From Shewanella halotolerans (GTDB lineage: Bacteria > Pseudomonadota > Gammaproteobacteria > Enterobacterales > Shewanellaceae), in the NCBI RefSeq assembly GCF_019457535.1, contig NZ_CP080417.1:1488001-1552000 (forward strand): a DNA stretch of 64,000 nucleotides. Reading direction: 5' to 3'. The stretch's first letter is position 1. Every line of letters starts with the position of its first letter. A program made the position numbers and the translations under genes. The notes beneath the pieces were generated by a model. That model worked only from the letters and a program-made list of their open reading frames with translations. It did not search any database and was not told where the DNA came from. Of the stretch, positions 28,350 to 36,565 are shown in pieces.

Positions 28350-29594
28350 ATGACTAAAAAAATATTACTTAGCACCACGCTTGCTTGTTTCGCCTTCGCC
28401 TCGGGCGCTGCCCAGGCCGAAGACACGGTTTTTGTTGGCCACCTGGCCGACATGTCTGGCCCCACGGCCTTCGTGGGTAAGCCATACGCCGACGGTGTGC
28501 GTGACGCGCTGGCTTATATCAATGCCCATGGTGGCATCGACGGCACTAAGCTGGAATATGAGACCATAGACTATGCCTACAAAGTGCCTCAGGCGATCGC
28601 CTCATACAAGAAGTGGCTGTCGCGCAAGAACATGGTGGCCATGCAGGGTTGGGGCACAGCCGATACCGAGGCGCTGATCTCTTTTGCCGCCAAGGATAAG
28701 ACGCCTATCTTCTCGGCCTCTTACTCTGGTCATCTGACCGACCCTCAGGGCAAGAACCCGAATACCACTAAGCCGGCGCCATATAACTTCTTCTACGGCG
28801 CGTCTTACTCTGACGCCTGTCGCGGCCTGGTGCAGTGGGCCGCCGATGACTGGAAGGCTAAGGGCGGTAAGGGCAAGCCTAAGTTTACCCATATCGGCGC
28901 CAACCATCCTTTCCCTAACGCGCCGAAAGAGGCCTGTGCCGAATACGCCACTGAGCTGGGCTTCGATGTGCAGCCATCCGTGGTGATCTCCATGAAGCCG
29001 GGTGACTTTAAGGCCCAGTGTTTGAGTCTTAAGAGCTCAGGCACCAACTATGGCTATATCGGCAACCTTGGGGGCTCGGTGCAGTCACTGATCAAGTCTT
29101 GCGACACTGTCGGTACCGATATCCAGTTCATGTCTAACATCTGGGGTGGCGATAAGTTGGTATTCAAGGCCGCCGGTGAAGGGGTGAAGAACTATATCTT
29201 CCCGACCATGACGCCCTTCTGGACCGACGATGTGCCGGGCATGAAGCTGGTACGCGAGATCTCTAAGATGTCTGACAGCACGGGTAAAGAGGAGCGTCTG
29301 CACCACTATATCCGTGGCGTCTGCTCGACCTATTTCATGAAGGAGTCTATGGAGTGGGCCAAGGCACACGGTGGCATTACAGGTGAGAACGTGAAGAAGG
29401 GTATGTATGTGCACAAAGACTGGGTGCCTAAGGGCCTAGAGGGGGTCTGCCTGGCCGCTACCTGGACGCCGGAAGATCACCGTGGTATCAACCAGGTCAA
29501 CATCTACAAGGGTAACTATAACCATGGCGACATTAAGGTCGAGAAGGTTAATCAGGTGACCCTTGAGCGTCGCGTCGACTGGTTAGGCTATTAA
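28350..29594 (+). CDS. Periplasmic solute-binding protein of the Liv-type importer
   Basis: The 414-residue type I periplasmic binding protein has a signal peptide ending AAQA, then EDTVFVGHLADMSGPTAFVG, typical of HAAT-family receptors. Lobe signatures include GGIDGTKLEYETIDYAYKV and GWGTADTEALISFA. The 123-base gap before it, with its own ribosome site (AAGGAAG), suggests that this abundant subunit may be expressed at a higher level. The ligand is unknown; the adjacent CoA ligases point to an organic acid. Confidence 0.9.
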   Translation: MTKKILLSTTLACFAFASGAAQAEDTVFVGHLADMSGPTAFVGKPYADGVRDALAYINAHGGIDGTKLEYETIDYAYKVPQAIASYKKWLSRKNMVAMQGWGTADTEALISFAAKDKTPIFSASYSGHLTDPQGKNPNTTKPAPYNFFYGASYSDACRGLVQWAADDWKAKGGKGKPKFTHIGANHPFPNAPKEACAEYATELGFDVQPSVVISMKPGDFKAQCLSLKSSGTNYGYIGNLGGSVQSLIKSCDTVGTDIQFMSNIWGGDKLVFKAAGEGVKNYIFPTMTPFWTDDVPGMKLVREISKMSDSTGKEERLHHYIRGVCSTYFMKESMEWAKAHGGITGENVKKGMYVHKDWVPKGLEGVCLAATWTPEDHRGINQVNIYKGNYNHGDIKVEKVNQVTLERRVDWLGY

Positions 29595-29657
29595 TCTCTT
29601 TTCCATCTGCCGGGTAAGCCCGTCTTGCCCGGCCCGCTTCTTGACCTTGGAGTTGTT

Positions 29658-30476
29658 ATGACACAAGCAGTGCAGTTAAAGCCCGAGACGCCACTTCTCG
29701 CAATCAACAATATCGAAGTGGTCTATGACGATGTGATCCAGGTGCTACGCGGCGTGAGCATAGAGGTGCCACAGGGCGAGATAGTGACCCTGCTGGGCCC
29801 CAACGGTGCCGGTAAGTCCACCACCCTCAAGGCGATCTCTGGCTTGCTAAAGACAGAAAATGGCGAGGTGTCCCGCGGTGACATCCACTTCATGGGCGAG
29901 CGTATCGATGTGAAGAACGCCGATGAGGTGGTGCGCTCTGGCCTGTTTCAGGTAATGGAGGGGCGCCGCATCGTCGAGGATATGACGGTGATCGAAAACC
30001 TGAAATTAGGGGCCTATACCCGCCGCGACGGTCAGGTGAATCAGGATATCGAGATGGTATTCAACTACTTCCCGCGCCTCAAGGAGCGCACCGGGCTGGC
30101 GGGTTACCTGTCGGGCGGTGAGCAGCAGATGCTGGCCATCGGCCGCGCCCTGATGGCAAGACCTAAGATGATCTGCCTGGATGAGCCCTCCATGGGGCTG
30201 TCGCCTCTGCTGGTAAAAGAGGTGTTTGGCATCATAGAGAAGATCAACCGCGAGCAGGGTATTACCATGCTGCTGGTGGAGCAGAATGCCAACTACGCCC
30301 TTAAGGCGGCCAACTATGGCTACATCATGGAGTCGGGCAAAATCGTACTCGACGGCACCAAGGCGCAGCTGCTCAACAACGAAGATGTGAAGGAGTTCTA
30401 TCTGGGGGGCGGCAACGAAACCCGTAAGAGCTTCAAAAACTTAAAGTCGTACAAACGCCGTAAGCGTTGGCTGTAG
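29658..30476 (+). CDS. Branched-chain amino acid-type ABC transporter ATPase (LivF-like)
   Basis: The second ATPase, with Walker A LLGPNGAGKST, signature LSGGEQQMLAIGRALMARP, Walker B MICLDEPSMGLSP and LLVEQNANYALKAA in the H-loop region (Gln replaces His, as usual in LivF). Unlike most LivF proteins it has a basic C-terminal tail rich in Lys and Arg (KSFKNLKSYKRRKRW). The start chosen is ATG 29658 with TTGGAG at 29647-29652; the frame is open to a TTG at 29625, which would give an atypical N-terminus. Confidence 0.92.
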   Translation: MTQAVQLKPETPLLAINNIEVVYDDVIQVLRGVSIEVPQGEIVTLLGPNGAGKSTTLKAISGLLKTENGEVSRGDIHFMGERIDVKNADEVVRSGLFQVMEGRRIVEDMTVIENLKLGAYTRRDGQVNQDIEMVFNYFPRLKERTGLAGYLSGGEQQMLAIGRALMARPKMICLDEPSMGLSPLLVKEVFGIIEKINREQGITMLLVEQNANYALKAANYGYIMESGKIVLDGTKAQLLNNEDVKEFYLGGGNETRKSFKNLKSYKRRKRWL

Positions 30477-30485
30477 GGAGGCAAT

Positions 30486-31712
30486 ATGGCCGAGTATTTT
30501 ATACCCGAAGAGAGGCTTGTGCCCGAGCAGCGCGAGCAGCAGCTGATGGCGGCGCTGCCTGAGCAGCTCAGCTACGCCAAGGCAAATTGCCGCTATTACG
30601 CCGAGCGACTGGCAGATATTGAGGTGAGCAGCGTCGATAGTCGAGAGGCACTCGCGACTCTGCCCATTACCCGTAAGGCGGATCTTATCGCCCTGCAGGC
30701 CAAGCAGCCGCCCTTTGCCGGCATGACGCCCAATCGCCCCAGTGGGCGTATCTTTCAGTCACCCGGGCCCATCTATGATCCCGAGTGTGATGGCCATGAC
30801 TGGTGGCGCATGGGTCAGGCCTTCTTCGCCGCAGGGTTCCGCCCCGGCGACTTGGTGCAGAACTGCCTGGCTTATCATCTGACGCCTGGGGGCTTTATCA
30901 TGGATTCGGGCGCGAAGGCCTGCGGCTGCACTGTGATCCCGGCAGGGCCTGGGCAGAGCGAGATGCAGCTGGACCTTATCGCCTCGCTTAGGCCAAATGG
31001 CTACTGCGGCACCCCATCGTTTCTTAATATCTTGCTGGAGAAGGGCAAGGCCCTGGGTAAGGATACCAGCTCCATCACCAAGGCGCTGGTGTCGGGCGAG
31101 GCGTTAACCCCCTCTCTCAAGGCCAGCTTCGAGGCGGCGGATATCGACGTCAAGCAGGCCTATGTCACCGCCGATATTGGCCTCATCGCCTTCGAGAGCG
31201 TTTCGGGTGAGGGCCTGGTGGTCGCCGAAGACATCATCGTCGAGATAGTGCGGCCCGGCACCTTAACCCCTGTGCCCGAGGGTGAGGTAGGCGAGGTGGT
31301 GGTCACCAGCTTTAACCGCGACTATCCCCTGGTGCGTTTTGCCACCGGAGATCTATCGGCCATTATGCCGGGCACGAGCGCCTGCGGTCGCACCAATGTG
31401 CGTATCAAGGGCTGGCTGGGACGCGCGGATCAGACTACTAAGGTGAAGGGGCTGTTTGTCCATCCCGAGCAGGTGGAGCGGATTCGTCGCCGTCATCCCG
31501 GTATCGCTAAGGTGCGCTTGGTGGTCACCCGCCAACAGGAAAACGATCTGATGCATCTGCTGTGCGAGGTGGATGAGGCTATGCGGCCACAACTGGATAT
31601 TGCCGCCGTGCAGGACTCTATTCGCGCCGAGACCCAGCTATCGGGCGAGGTGGCGCTGGTGGCGCCAGGCGCCCTGGCGGATGATGGGGTGGTGATAGAG
31701 GATCAGAGGTAG
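30486..31712 (+). CDS. Phenylacetate-CoA ligase-like AMP-forming enzyme (PaaK family)
   Basis: A 408-residue PaaK-type adenylating enzyme, near the short end of the family. Recognisable blocks: LPITRKADLIALQA (about 58-71), a divergent phosphate loop region around residues 80-90 (NRPSGRIFQSPG), CGTPSFLNILLEKG (about 178), LVRFATGDLSAIMPG (about 281-295), and the C-terminal VKGLFVHPEQVERI. The usual Ser/Thr/Gly-rich loop is degenerate, so activity is not certain. It closes the importer operon, nine bases after livF. Substrate is likely an aromatic or branched acid, by family only. Confidence 0.82.
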   Translation: MAEYFIPEERLVPEQREQQLMAALPEQLSYAKANCRYYAERLADIEVSSVDSREALATLPITRKADLIALQAKQPPFAGMTPNRPSGRIFQSPGPIYDPECDGHDWWRMGQAFFAAGFRPGDLVQNCLAYHLTPGGFIMDSGAKACGCTVIPAGPGQSEMQLDLIASLRPNGYCGTPSFLNILLEKGKALGKDTSSITKALVSGEALTPSLKASFEAADIDVKQAYVTADIGLIAFESVSGEGLVVAEDIIVEIVRPGTLTPVPEGEVGEVVVTSFNRDYPLVRFATGDLSAIMPGTSACGRTNVRIKGWLGRADQTTKVKGLFVHPEQVERIRRRHPGIAKVRLVVTRQQENDLMHLLCEVDEAMRPQLDIAAVQDSIRAETQLSGEVALVAPGALADDGVVIEDQR

Positions 31713-31758
31713 CGCCCTGATGCAGCTTTTAGAGTAAGCGCTAATTCTGAATAATGTT

Positions 31759-31798
31759 AATGCCCGGCCTTGGATGGGGTTGGGCATTGTTGTTTTTT
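31759..31798 (+). terminator. Terminator of the importer operon
   Basis: AATGCCC and GGGCATT pair around a 16-base loop with further internal pairing; a TTTTTT run follows at 31793-31798. Confidence 0.7.
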
Positions 31799-31863
31799 GG
31801 CTTCCTGCTTGTGTGGGGGAGCATCTGTCTAGTTGGGTATTTGGAAAATTTCTGAAGGTCTAT

Positions 31864-32022
31864 CCTTCATCGCAACCTAGTGCCTGCCCGGCGAGTGCTG
31901 TACATGGAAGTACGAATGTCGTGATTCAAGGTGATCGCGTTTGGTGGTATTAGAATTGATTAGGTGTTTGAAAATCGTACCTTCATGGCTAGCTAACGCC
32001 TGCCCGGCGAGGGCTGTGCAAG
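31864..32022. repeat. Two copies of a 43-base degenerate repeat
   Basis: 31864-31906 and 31980-32022 align without gaps at 35 of 43 positions, sharing the exact core GCCTGCCCGGCGAG. They lie in a gene-free stretch (31713-32286) between the importer operon and the AT-rich gene pair, and look like remnants of a mobile or repetitive element. Confidence 0.75.
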
Positions 32023-32103
32023 CACGCTTTTGGCACGCTGTAAATATGTCCCTATACGCTCCACGGCGGCGTCCATGCCGCCGAGGGCCAAAAGCGTGCT
32101 TAC
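32018..32103. repeat. Long inverted repeat with a nested hairpin
   Basis: The arms 32018-32034 and 32087-32103 match as a 17-base inverted repeat with one mismatch (core AGCACGCTTTTGGC). The loop carries a second hairpin, CGGCGGC against GCCGCCG at 32064-32082. It is not followed by a T-run, so it is more likely an intergenic repeat than a terminator. Confidence 0.75.
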
Positions 32104-32286
32104 ACTGTGTATCTAACGTTTCTTCGATTTGGCGGTGTTGGTGTGTTTAGGGCGTGAAAGCTAACTGATTTTTGCCCCATTCCGTGCTAGCACCGATCGT
32201 TTATATCAAAACATTACGTGTTATTTGACTTAGTTTTCATAATGAAACTATAGTGCTGACTGTCGAATAATAGTTGGGAGATAATC

Positions 32287-32724
32287 TTGAAAAATATCGA
32301 TATGTTCAATCTAACGGTCTCCGAGATATTAGGTCAGTGCTACAAAAATTTTCCTAATGAAACGGACTTTGACTATAGACAGATTGCTCATCAAGTATCC
32401 CAATACTATGACAAATCGGACTATCAAGAAAATTGCGTCATGCTTGAGAGTATCTGCCGAGATACTATGAGTTGGCTGTATCAGGCTGACTATCTCTGGA
32501 CTAGGTTTCCTGTTCACTCTACACGTTCCACCATGAATGCTACTGGGATCAGGCTGTCCCCTAAAGGTCTTGAAGCATTAAGTTCGATGCCTGATTCTTT
32601 GACACAGAAGAAGCCTGTTGGAGATATCTTGCAAGGTGGAGTAAAAGAGACGGGGAAGATGGCTGCATTAGAGGCGGTTAAATTCATTCTTAGTGAAGGT
32701 GTAAAAATATACAGCCAACCTTGA
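32287..32724 (+). CDS. Unknown protein, first gene of an AT-rich pair
   Basis: A 145-residue protein I do not recognise. It begins MKNIDMFNLTVSEILGQCYKNFP; residues about 55-95 (WLYQADYLW ... IRLSPKGLEAL) resemble a winged-helix fold with its LT/SPKGxEAL wing. The C-terminus is a Gly-rich, amphipathic stretch (DILQGGVKETGKMAALEAVKFIL). No signal peptide is seen. The DNA is much more AT-rich than the neighbours. It precedes the nuclease-like gene on the same strand, 69 bases apart by the chosen start, so the two probably form a module. Codon use and position suggest transfer. Confidence 0.7.
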   Translation: MKNIDMFNLTVSEILGQCYKNFPNETDFDYRQIAHQVSQYYDKSDYQENCVMLESICRDTMSWLYQADYLWTRFPVHSTRSTMNATGIRLSPKGLEALSSMPDSLTQKKPVGDILQGGVKETGKMAALEAVKFILSEGVKIYSQP

Positions 32725-32793
32725 CTTCTACTGAGTTCGGTTAGCTTTTTGAAAGCAATTTATATCCAGAAATGTACCAGTACGATCTTAGCT

Positions 32794-34008
32794 ATGGAGC
32801 GGTTCGTGATAAACATAACGTTAAGCCAGCAAAGCCTAGAAAATGAAATTGCTAAAAGTTTAGAGAAAAAAACATATACTTCATTTGCCGACTGCTTATT
32901 GTACTCGTTTAAGAAGTGCCTTTCTAATCAAGCGAGTGGTGATGATAGGATTATCAATAATTTGTTGGTTGATGCTGAATGCTCCATTGAAAATAAAACG
33001 TCACTTCTATATGGGCACTCTCTGGCTTCCATTGAAGACTTTGAACTTTCTTTGAATCTATCTATAACTATAAAAGTAAAAAGAAATTTTGAAGATGGCG
33101 TGTTCGAATATGTACCAGTTTTTAATTGCTTCGATAATCAAATTTTTGAACCAACTTTTGCAAAAAAGCTAAAAAAGCAAATTAACTACACCTATTCAGA
33201 TCTCCGTGTTCACTTGCCTCGACTAGACGTCAAAAGTAAGCTTTCAATCAACTGCCTTTCTTTGCTTGAGGAAACATTGTCACCTGAAGGTTTGTACCTG
33301 TGTGACTACGACTTGTTTGGTTGTGCTCACAATGAAATGACGTTTGTAAACCAAAGTGACGGTAAAAGGTATTTGTGTTCATGCACGAAAGGGTTTCATG
33401 AAGAGTTACTTTCTAACCCTAAAAAAGCTTCTAACTATGATAGTTACCACAGTGAACGATTCATGCTTTCAGAGTTAGTAAGCTTGCCTAGATTAAAAGA
33501 CATTTGTCATTTGTGCGTAATTAAAGAACACGGTGTTGAAGAAAGCATAATTCGATATGGAGAACCTTCTCCATCGTTGCATTACTCCTATGAAGCGTTT
33601 GCTGAACGAAAGAAGTACGAATCTGGTTGGAGTTGGATTTGTGATAATCTTGAACAAGCACTTGGCAGACAAAAGTGGGTAAATGAGAACAAAGTTTTCC
33701 TATTCACCAAGGATTTAATGACCGAGCAACGTATTCTTCGAGAAACCTCACCAACTTGGCTTGGCAAGCAAAGGCTTGATGTATACCTACCAGAACTACG
33801 ATTAGCGATAGAGTATCAAGGAAAACAGCACACTGATTCAGTTGAATTTTTTGGTGGCCAAGATGCTTACGAAAAGAACTTGGAACGTGATGCCCGTAAA
33901 GCTCGATTGTGTAAAGAAAATGGAGTTAGTTTAATATATGTCTACCACCATGAAAAAGTCACACCAAACCTTATGAAGCGTAAGCTTCAGAAATACCTGA
34001 AGAAATAG
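32794..34008 (+). CDS. PD-(D/E)XK-like nuclease with Cys-rich zinc-binding region
   Basis: A 404-residue protein. The C-terminal third has a nuclease core: Glu near 311-317, Asp329 in QRLDVYLPELRLAIEY, then Glu340 in EYQGKQH (340-346) and a following helix RDARKARLCKENGVSLIYV. This is the E...D-x10-ExQ layout of Vsr/DUF559-like restriction-type enzymes. The middle holds probable zinc ligands: C170, C177, C195-x-C197 and C238-x2-C241. The N-terminal 160 residues are unrecognised. No strong ribosome site decides the start: ATG 32794 is used, but an in-frame TTG at 32749 is possible. A hand count gave 17 G/C in 60 bases at 33061-33120, against 38 of 60 at 31261-31320. It may be a restriction or defence enzyme; that is inference. 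Confidence 0.78.
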   Translation: MERFVINITLSQQSLENEIAKSLEKKTYTSFADCLLYSFKKCLSNQASGDDRIINNLLVDAECSIENKTSLLYGHSLASIEDFELSLNLSITIKVKRNFEDGVFEYVPVFNCFDNQIFEPTFAKKLKKQINYTYSDLRVHLPRLDVKSKLSINCLSLLEETLSPEGLYLCDYDLFGCAHNEMTFVNQSDGKRYLCSCTKGFHEELLSNPKKASNYDSYHSERFMLSELVSLPRLKDICHLCVIKEHGVEESIIRYGEPSPSLHYSYEAFAERKKYESGWSWICDNLEQALGRQKWVNENKVFLFTKDLMTEQRILRETSPTWLGKQRLDVYLPELRLAIEYQGKQHTDSVEFFGGQDAYEKNLERDARKARLCKENGVSLIYVYHHEKVTPNLMKRKLQKYLKK

Positions 34009-34066
34009 CCTTGTTTAAAATAGGCTTAAAATTCGAGGTTAAAGATACTTTTTCTAATCTCAAACT

Positions 34067-34099
34067 AACGTTTTAGTTTATTGGCACTAAAACGTTTTT
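34067..34099 (+). terminator. Terminator after the nuclease-like gene
   Basis: AACGTTTTAG and CTAAAACGTT form a ten-base perfect stem around a ten-base loop and run into five T residues. Confidence 0.75.
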
Positions 34100-34468
34100 G
34101 TCCAAAAATGATTTGGTGTTTGATCGTCGCGAATACGCGGATACAGAAGTCGCTTAATCGAAGAGACGGATAATCAGGTGTAAACACATTTGTGACCTTC
34201 CGAGGCATGGCCAAAAATGTTCTCGACATTGGTGCATCCATGCACTGCACCTGCGGCAGACAATTGATACATCATAAAGCCATGGTTAAGGCTTTATTGC
34301 CAATTGGCAATGTGGCTAGATGTTAGAGCGTATTATCCGTCTACGATTCTAATCTCTTAACTCCGATGCAACTAAATCGCTTTGCTCTCGGACTATGGGG
34401 GGAGGGGAATCGGGCGATATCAGCGTTGTCGCCAACGCAAGTGTCTCATAAATTGGTTATCTAGAATC
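34100..34468. other. Noncoding stretch with inverted repeats
   Basis: No supported gene. It contains an 11-base exact inverted repeat, AGACGGATAAT at 34164-34174 and ATTATCCGTCT at 34332-34342. A hairpin (AAAGCC...GGCTTT) and the 14-base palindrome TTGCCAATTGGCAA lie between the two arms. A 61-codon frame on the minus strand (34065-34250) runs through the terminator and is not believed. Confidence 0.5.
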
Positions 34469-34804
34469 TCACTTGTGGCCATCCAGGCTCCATGATTCTG
34501 TTTTTTCGACAATCTTGAGGACGATATCGGCCAGCTCTTGCCCTTTTGGTGTCAGTCCATAGTTAACTGTTACCGGGATGGTCGCTTGCTGCTCCCGCCA
34601 GATAAACTTTTCAGCCTCCAGTAGCTTTAAACGCGAACTCAGTACCTTGCTGGAGACGAGGGCAAGTTGCTTCTGGATCTGACCAAATCTCATCACTGGG
34701 TGTTGACTGAGGAGATAGATAATATGGGCTGTCCATTTGGTTGATATTAAGGACAGATATTTATCGACATTACAGTAATTTTCGGGGGCGGTGGCGTGAA
34801 CCAT
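34469..34804 (-). CDS. HxlR-family transcriptional regulator
   Basis: A 111-residue winged-helix regulator of the HxlR family. It has an N-terminal Cys (NYCNVDKYLSLISTKWT), the recognition region IQKQLALVSSKVLSSRLKLLEAEKFI and the wing VNYGLTPKGQELADIV. The Cys near residue 11 is typical and may sense thiol or aldehyde stress. It is divergent from the secreted NTF2-like gene, with a 12-base palindrome between them that is the likely operator. Confidence 0.9.
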   Translation of the reverse strand: MVHATAPENYCNVDKYLSLISTKWTAHIIYLLSQHPVMRFGQIQKQLALVSSKVLSSRLKLLEAEKFIWREQQATIPVTVNYGLTPKGQELADIVLKIVEKTESWSLDGHK

Positions 34805-34872
34805 TGAGGCTTCCTTAGCTTCTTGGGGTTGGCAGTTTTCTATTTTTAACTATGGCTTCTACTTACCATAAG

Positions 34873-34884
34873 GTAACTAGTTAC
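34873..34884. promoter_or_regulatory. Candidate HxlR operator
   Basis: GTAACTAGTTAC is a perfect 12-base palindrome in the divergent gap, 68 bases from the regulator start and 78 from the NTF2-like start. A half-site, GGTAAC, recurs about 30 bases downstream. Confidence 0.6.
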
Positions 34885-34962
34885 TTTTTGGAAGCTAATG
34901 GTTAAAGGTAACTGTGTTGGGTATCTTTGCTGCACTGTTAAACTGTATTTCAGGAGATGTAG

Positions 34963-35391
34963 ATGAGAGTCGCCAAGATAATAACGATTGCTTTGGTCTT
35001 TTTAGTTTTTAGTGTTGCCGCGGAGTCACCAGTTGAGTACCCCAAGCCACAGTCGCCCAGTGAACTTCATGGGTTGTTTGCACAGTACTTTAAGCACAAG
35101 GATCTGCAAGGCTTATCGACGCTTTTCGCTACCGACGCAAAATTCATTCTCGATGATAAGGGGCGGGCCGCCATTGGCAGAAAAGCCATTGTCAGCGAGT
35201 TGGAAAAATATCTAGGGGTCAAGGGAGAGATGCAGACCTTGTCAAAGTCGGTTCATATTAATGGCGATATCGCGCTAGTAAGATCTCAATGGAAAATCTC
35301 GGGTACAGATTTAAAGGGGACAGCGCTTGAAGTCATGCAATACCAAAATTACGGCTGGGTGTACGTTATAGATAATCCAAATGGATATTAA
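34963..35391 (+). CDS. Secreted NTF2-like (SnoaL/DUF4440-type) protein
   Basis: A 142-residue protein with a signal peptide (cleavage likely near VAAES) and an NTF2-like cone fold: ELHGLFAQYFKHKDLQGLSTLFATDAKFILDDKGR in two blocks, the conserved helix GRKAIVSELEKYL, and a C-terminal sheet. The family binds or transforms small molecules; the function is unknown here. It is divergent from, and probably controlled by, the HxlR regulator. Confidence 0.78.
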   Translation: MRVAKIITIALVFLVFSVAAESPVEYPKPQSPSELHGLFAQYFKHKDLQGLSTLFATDAKFILDDKGRAAIGRKAIVSELEKYLGVKGEMQTLSKSVHINGDIALVRSQWKISGTDLKGTALEVMQYQNYGWVYVIDNPNGY

Positions 35392-35743
35392 ACCTTTTCA
35401 GTCTGTTCACTCTTAATCGTTAAGGTAACCTCTGATACATTGATGATGTTCAATTGGGGCTTAGCTTGGGGTAAGCCTCAATTAGATCAAAATATTGATT
35501 AATAATTAGTTTCATGTCATGTAGTCTAGGTTCTGGGAGATGATTAGTTGCTAATTGCAAGGGGATTACTTGTCTGATCTTCATGAGTTCGTCACTTCAT
35601 GGTGAGTCGGGGAGTTCGGCCTTTACGAGTGAATCAGTTTATTGAGCTTGGTGATAAAAGCTCGATAAAGACTGCTGAAAAAGCCAAAAGAACATGGAAT
35701 TAGGAAAGGGAAATAGAAAAGGGAATTGGTAAAGGGAGATAGT
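35392..35743. other. Noncoding stretch with hairpin and purine-rich ladder
   Basis: An 11-base stem with one G-T pair (35453-35463 with 35472-35482) follows the NTF2-like gene but has no T-run. The last 45 bases contain three AAAGGGA-like blocks before the next GTG start. No gene is seen. Confidence 0.5.
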
Positions 35744-36472
35744 GTGTCAGTCGATTATTCTAAGTGTACCTTGGATGAGCTGCTTGATGTTAACGACAAC
35801 ATAGATAAAGAACAGTACCCAGATAGGTATCAACAACTCACAGAAGAGATAAAACGTAGGAGAGCCGCTGGCGAGGTTGCCTCCAGCAGGCAGGGGCCAC
35901 CAGATTGGCTTTATGATGATGAGGACGATGTTTTTATTGAGTTCTCATCCGATGGCCCCAAGGGCTCCAGATACTTGTTTATCTTTTTATTTTTCATGGT
36001 TAACCTCGTCGTTTTCGCCTATGTGTTGCCTAAATATCATGTGGCCGATTTGGCAGACGTGCATGAATACTCGACCACTATCGATGCTATCCAGTGCCGT
36101 AGTAGCGAGGTTATCGATGAGGAGACGGGGGGGACTTTTTACGACCTGGAAATTACCTCTTTTCAAGATAACTTCTATGCCGTCAATATCGGCGCGAGCA
36201 AGTGCCATCGCCTAGCGCAAAGCCTTAAAGTGGGAGAGAAGATCGCAATCTGGCATGAAGCTGGACTGATACTTCAGCTGAAAGCCGCTAATAAGACTCT
36301 GCTTTCCTATAAGTATATGAAGCCTAAGGTAGGTCAGTTTCAAACCAGTTATCTAAGATACTTTTGGATTGGCTTGCTTCTCTTTTGGGGCGCACTGTTT
36401 AAATCTCTGGTCAATGCCATGGCGCCGGGCACCTTTAAGGCTCGAGACGACGTGCCCGAGGTCAGTCGTTAA
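35744..36472 (+). CDS. Unknown two-span membrane protein
   Basis: A 242-residue protein I do not recognise. The N-terminus has a short helical motif (CTLDELLDVNDNIDKEQYPDRYQQL in two parts) resembling an acidic domain that recurs in marine gammaproteobacterial membrane proteins. Two hydrophobic spans lie at about 72-95 (YLFIFLFFMVNLVVFAYVL) and 205-222. The loop between them contains Cys107 and Cys143 (EIT/YDL strands), so it may fold outside the membrane. The start is GTG 35744 with AGGGAG at 35733-35738; an in-frame TTG at 35726 is less likely. Confidence 0.72.
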   Translation: MSVDYSKCTLDELLDVNDNIDKEQYPDRYQQLTEEIKRRRAAGEVASSRQGPPDWLYDDEDDVFIEFSSDGPKGSRYLFIFLFFMVNLVVFAYVLPKYHVADLADVHEYSTTIDAIQCRSSEVIDEETGGTFYDLEITSFQDNFYAVNIGASKCHRLAQSLKVGEKIAIWHEAGLILQLKAANKTLLSYKYMKPKVGQFQTSYLRYFWIGLLLFWGALFKSLVNAMAPGTFKARDDVPEVSR

Positions 36473-36501
36473 TATCTAGATTATTTTTGTAGTAGATAAT
36501 A

Positions 36502-36529
36502 AAAACGCCCGGCAGTAGCCGGGCGTTTT
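36502..36529. terminator. Bidirectional terminator between the membrane-protein gene and proS
   Basis: AAAACGCCCGGC and GCCGGGCGTTTT form a 12-base perfect stem with loop AGTA between two convergent genes. Confidence 0.9.
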
Positions 36530-36565
36530 CTTGTAAGCAGCTTATTTTGAAAGCGGCTAAGTGTC

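Noticed and set aside
31991..32120. Possible integron attC site (CTAACGCC ... CTAACG with a long hairpin)
   Set aside because: The right end lacks the GTTRRRY box complementary to the left RYYYAAC-like box; the inverted repeat is better described as a generic intergenic hairpin.
34065..34250. 61-codon frame on the minus strand
   Set aside because: It runs through the nuclease gene terminator, has no ribosome site and resembles nothing known.
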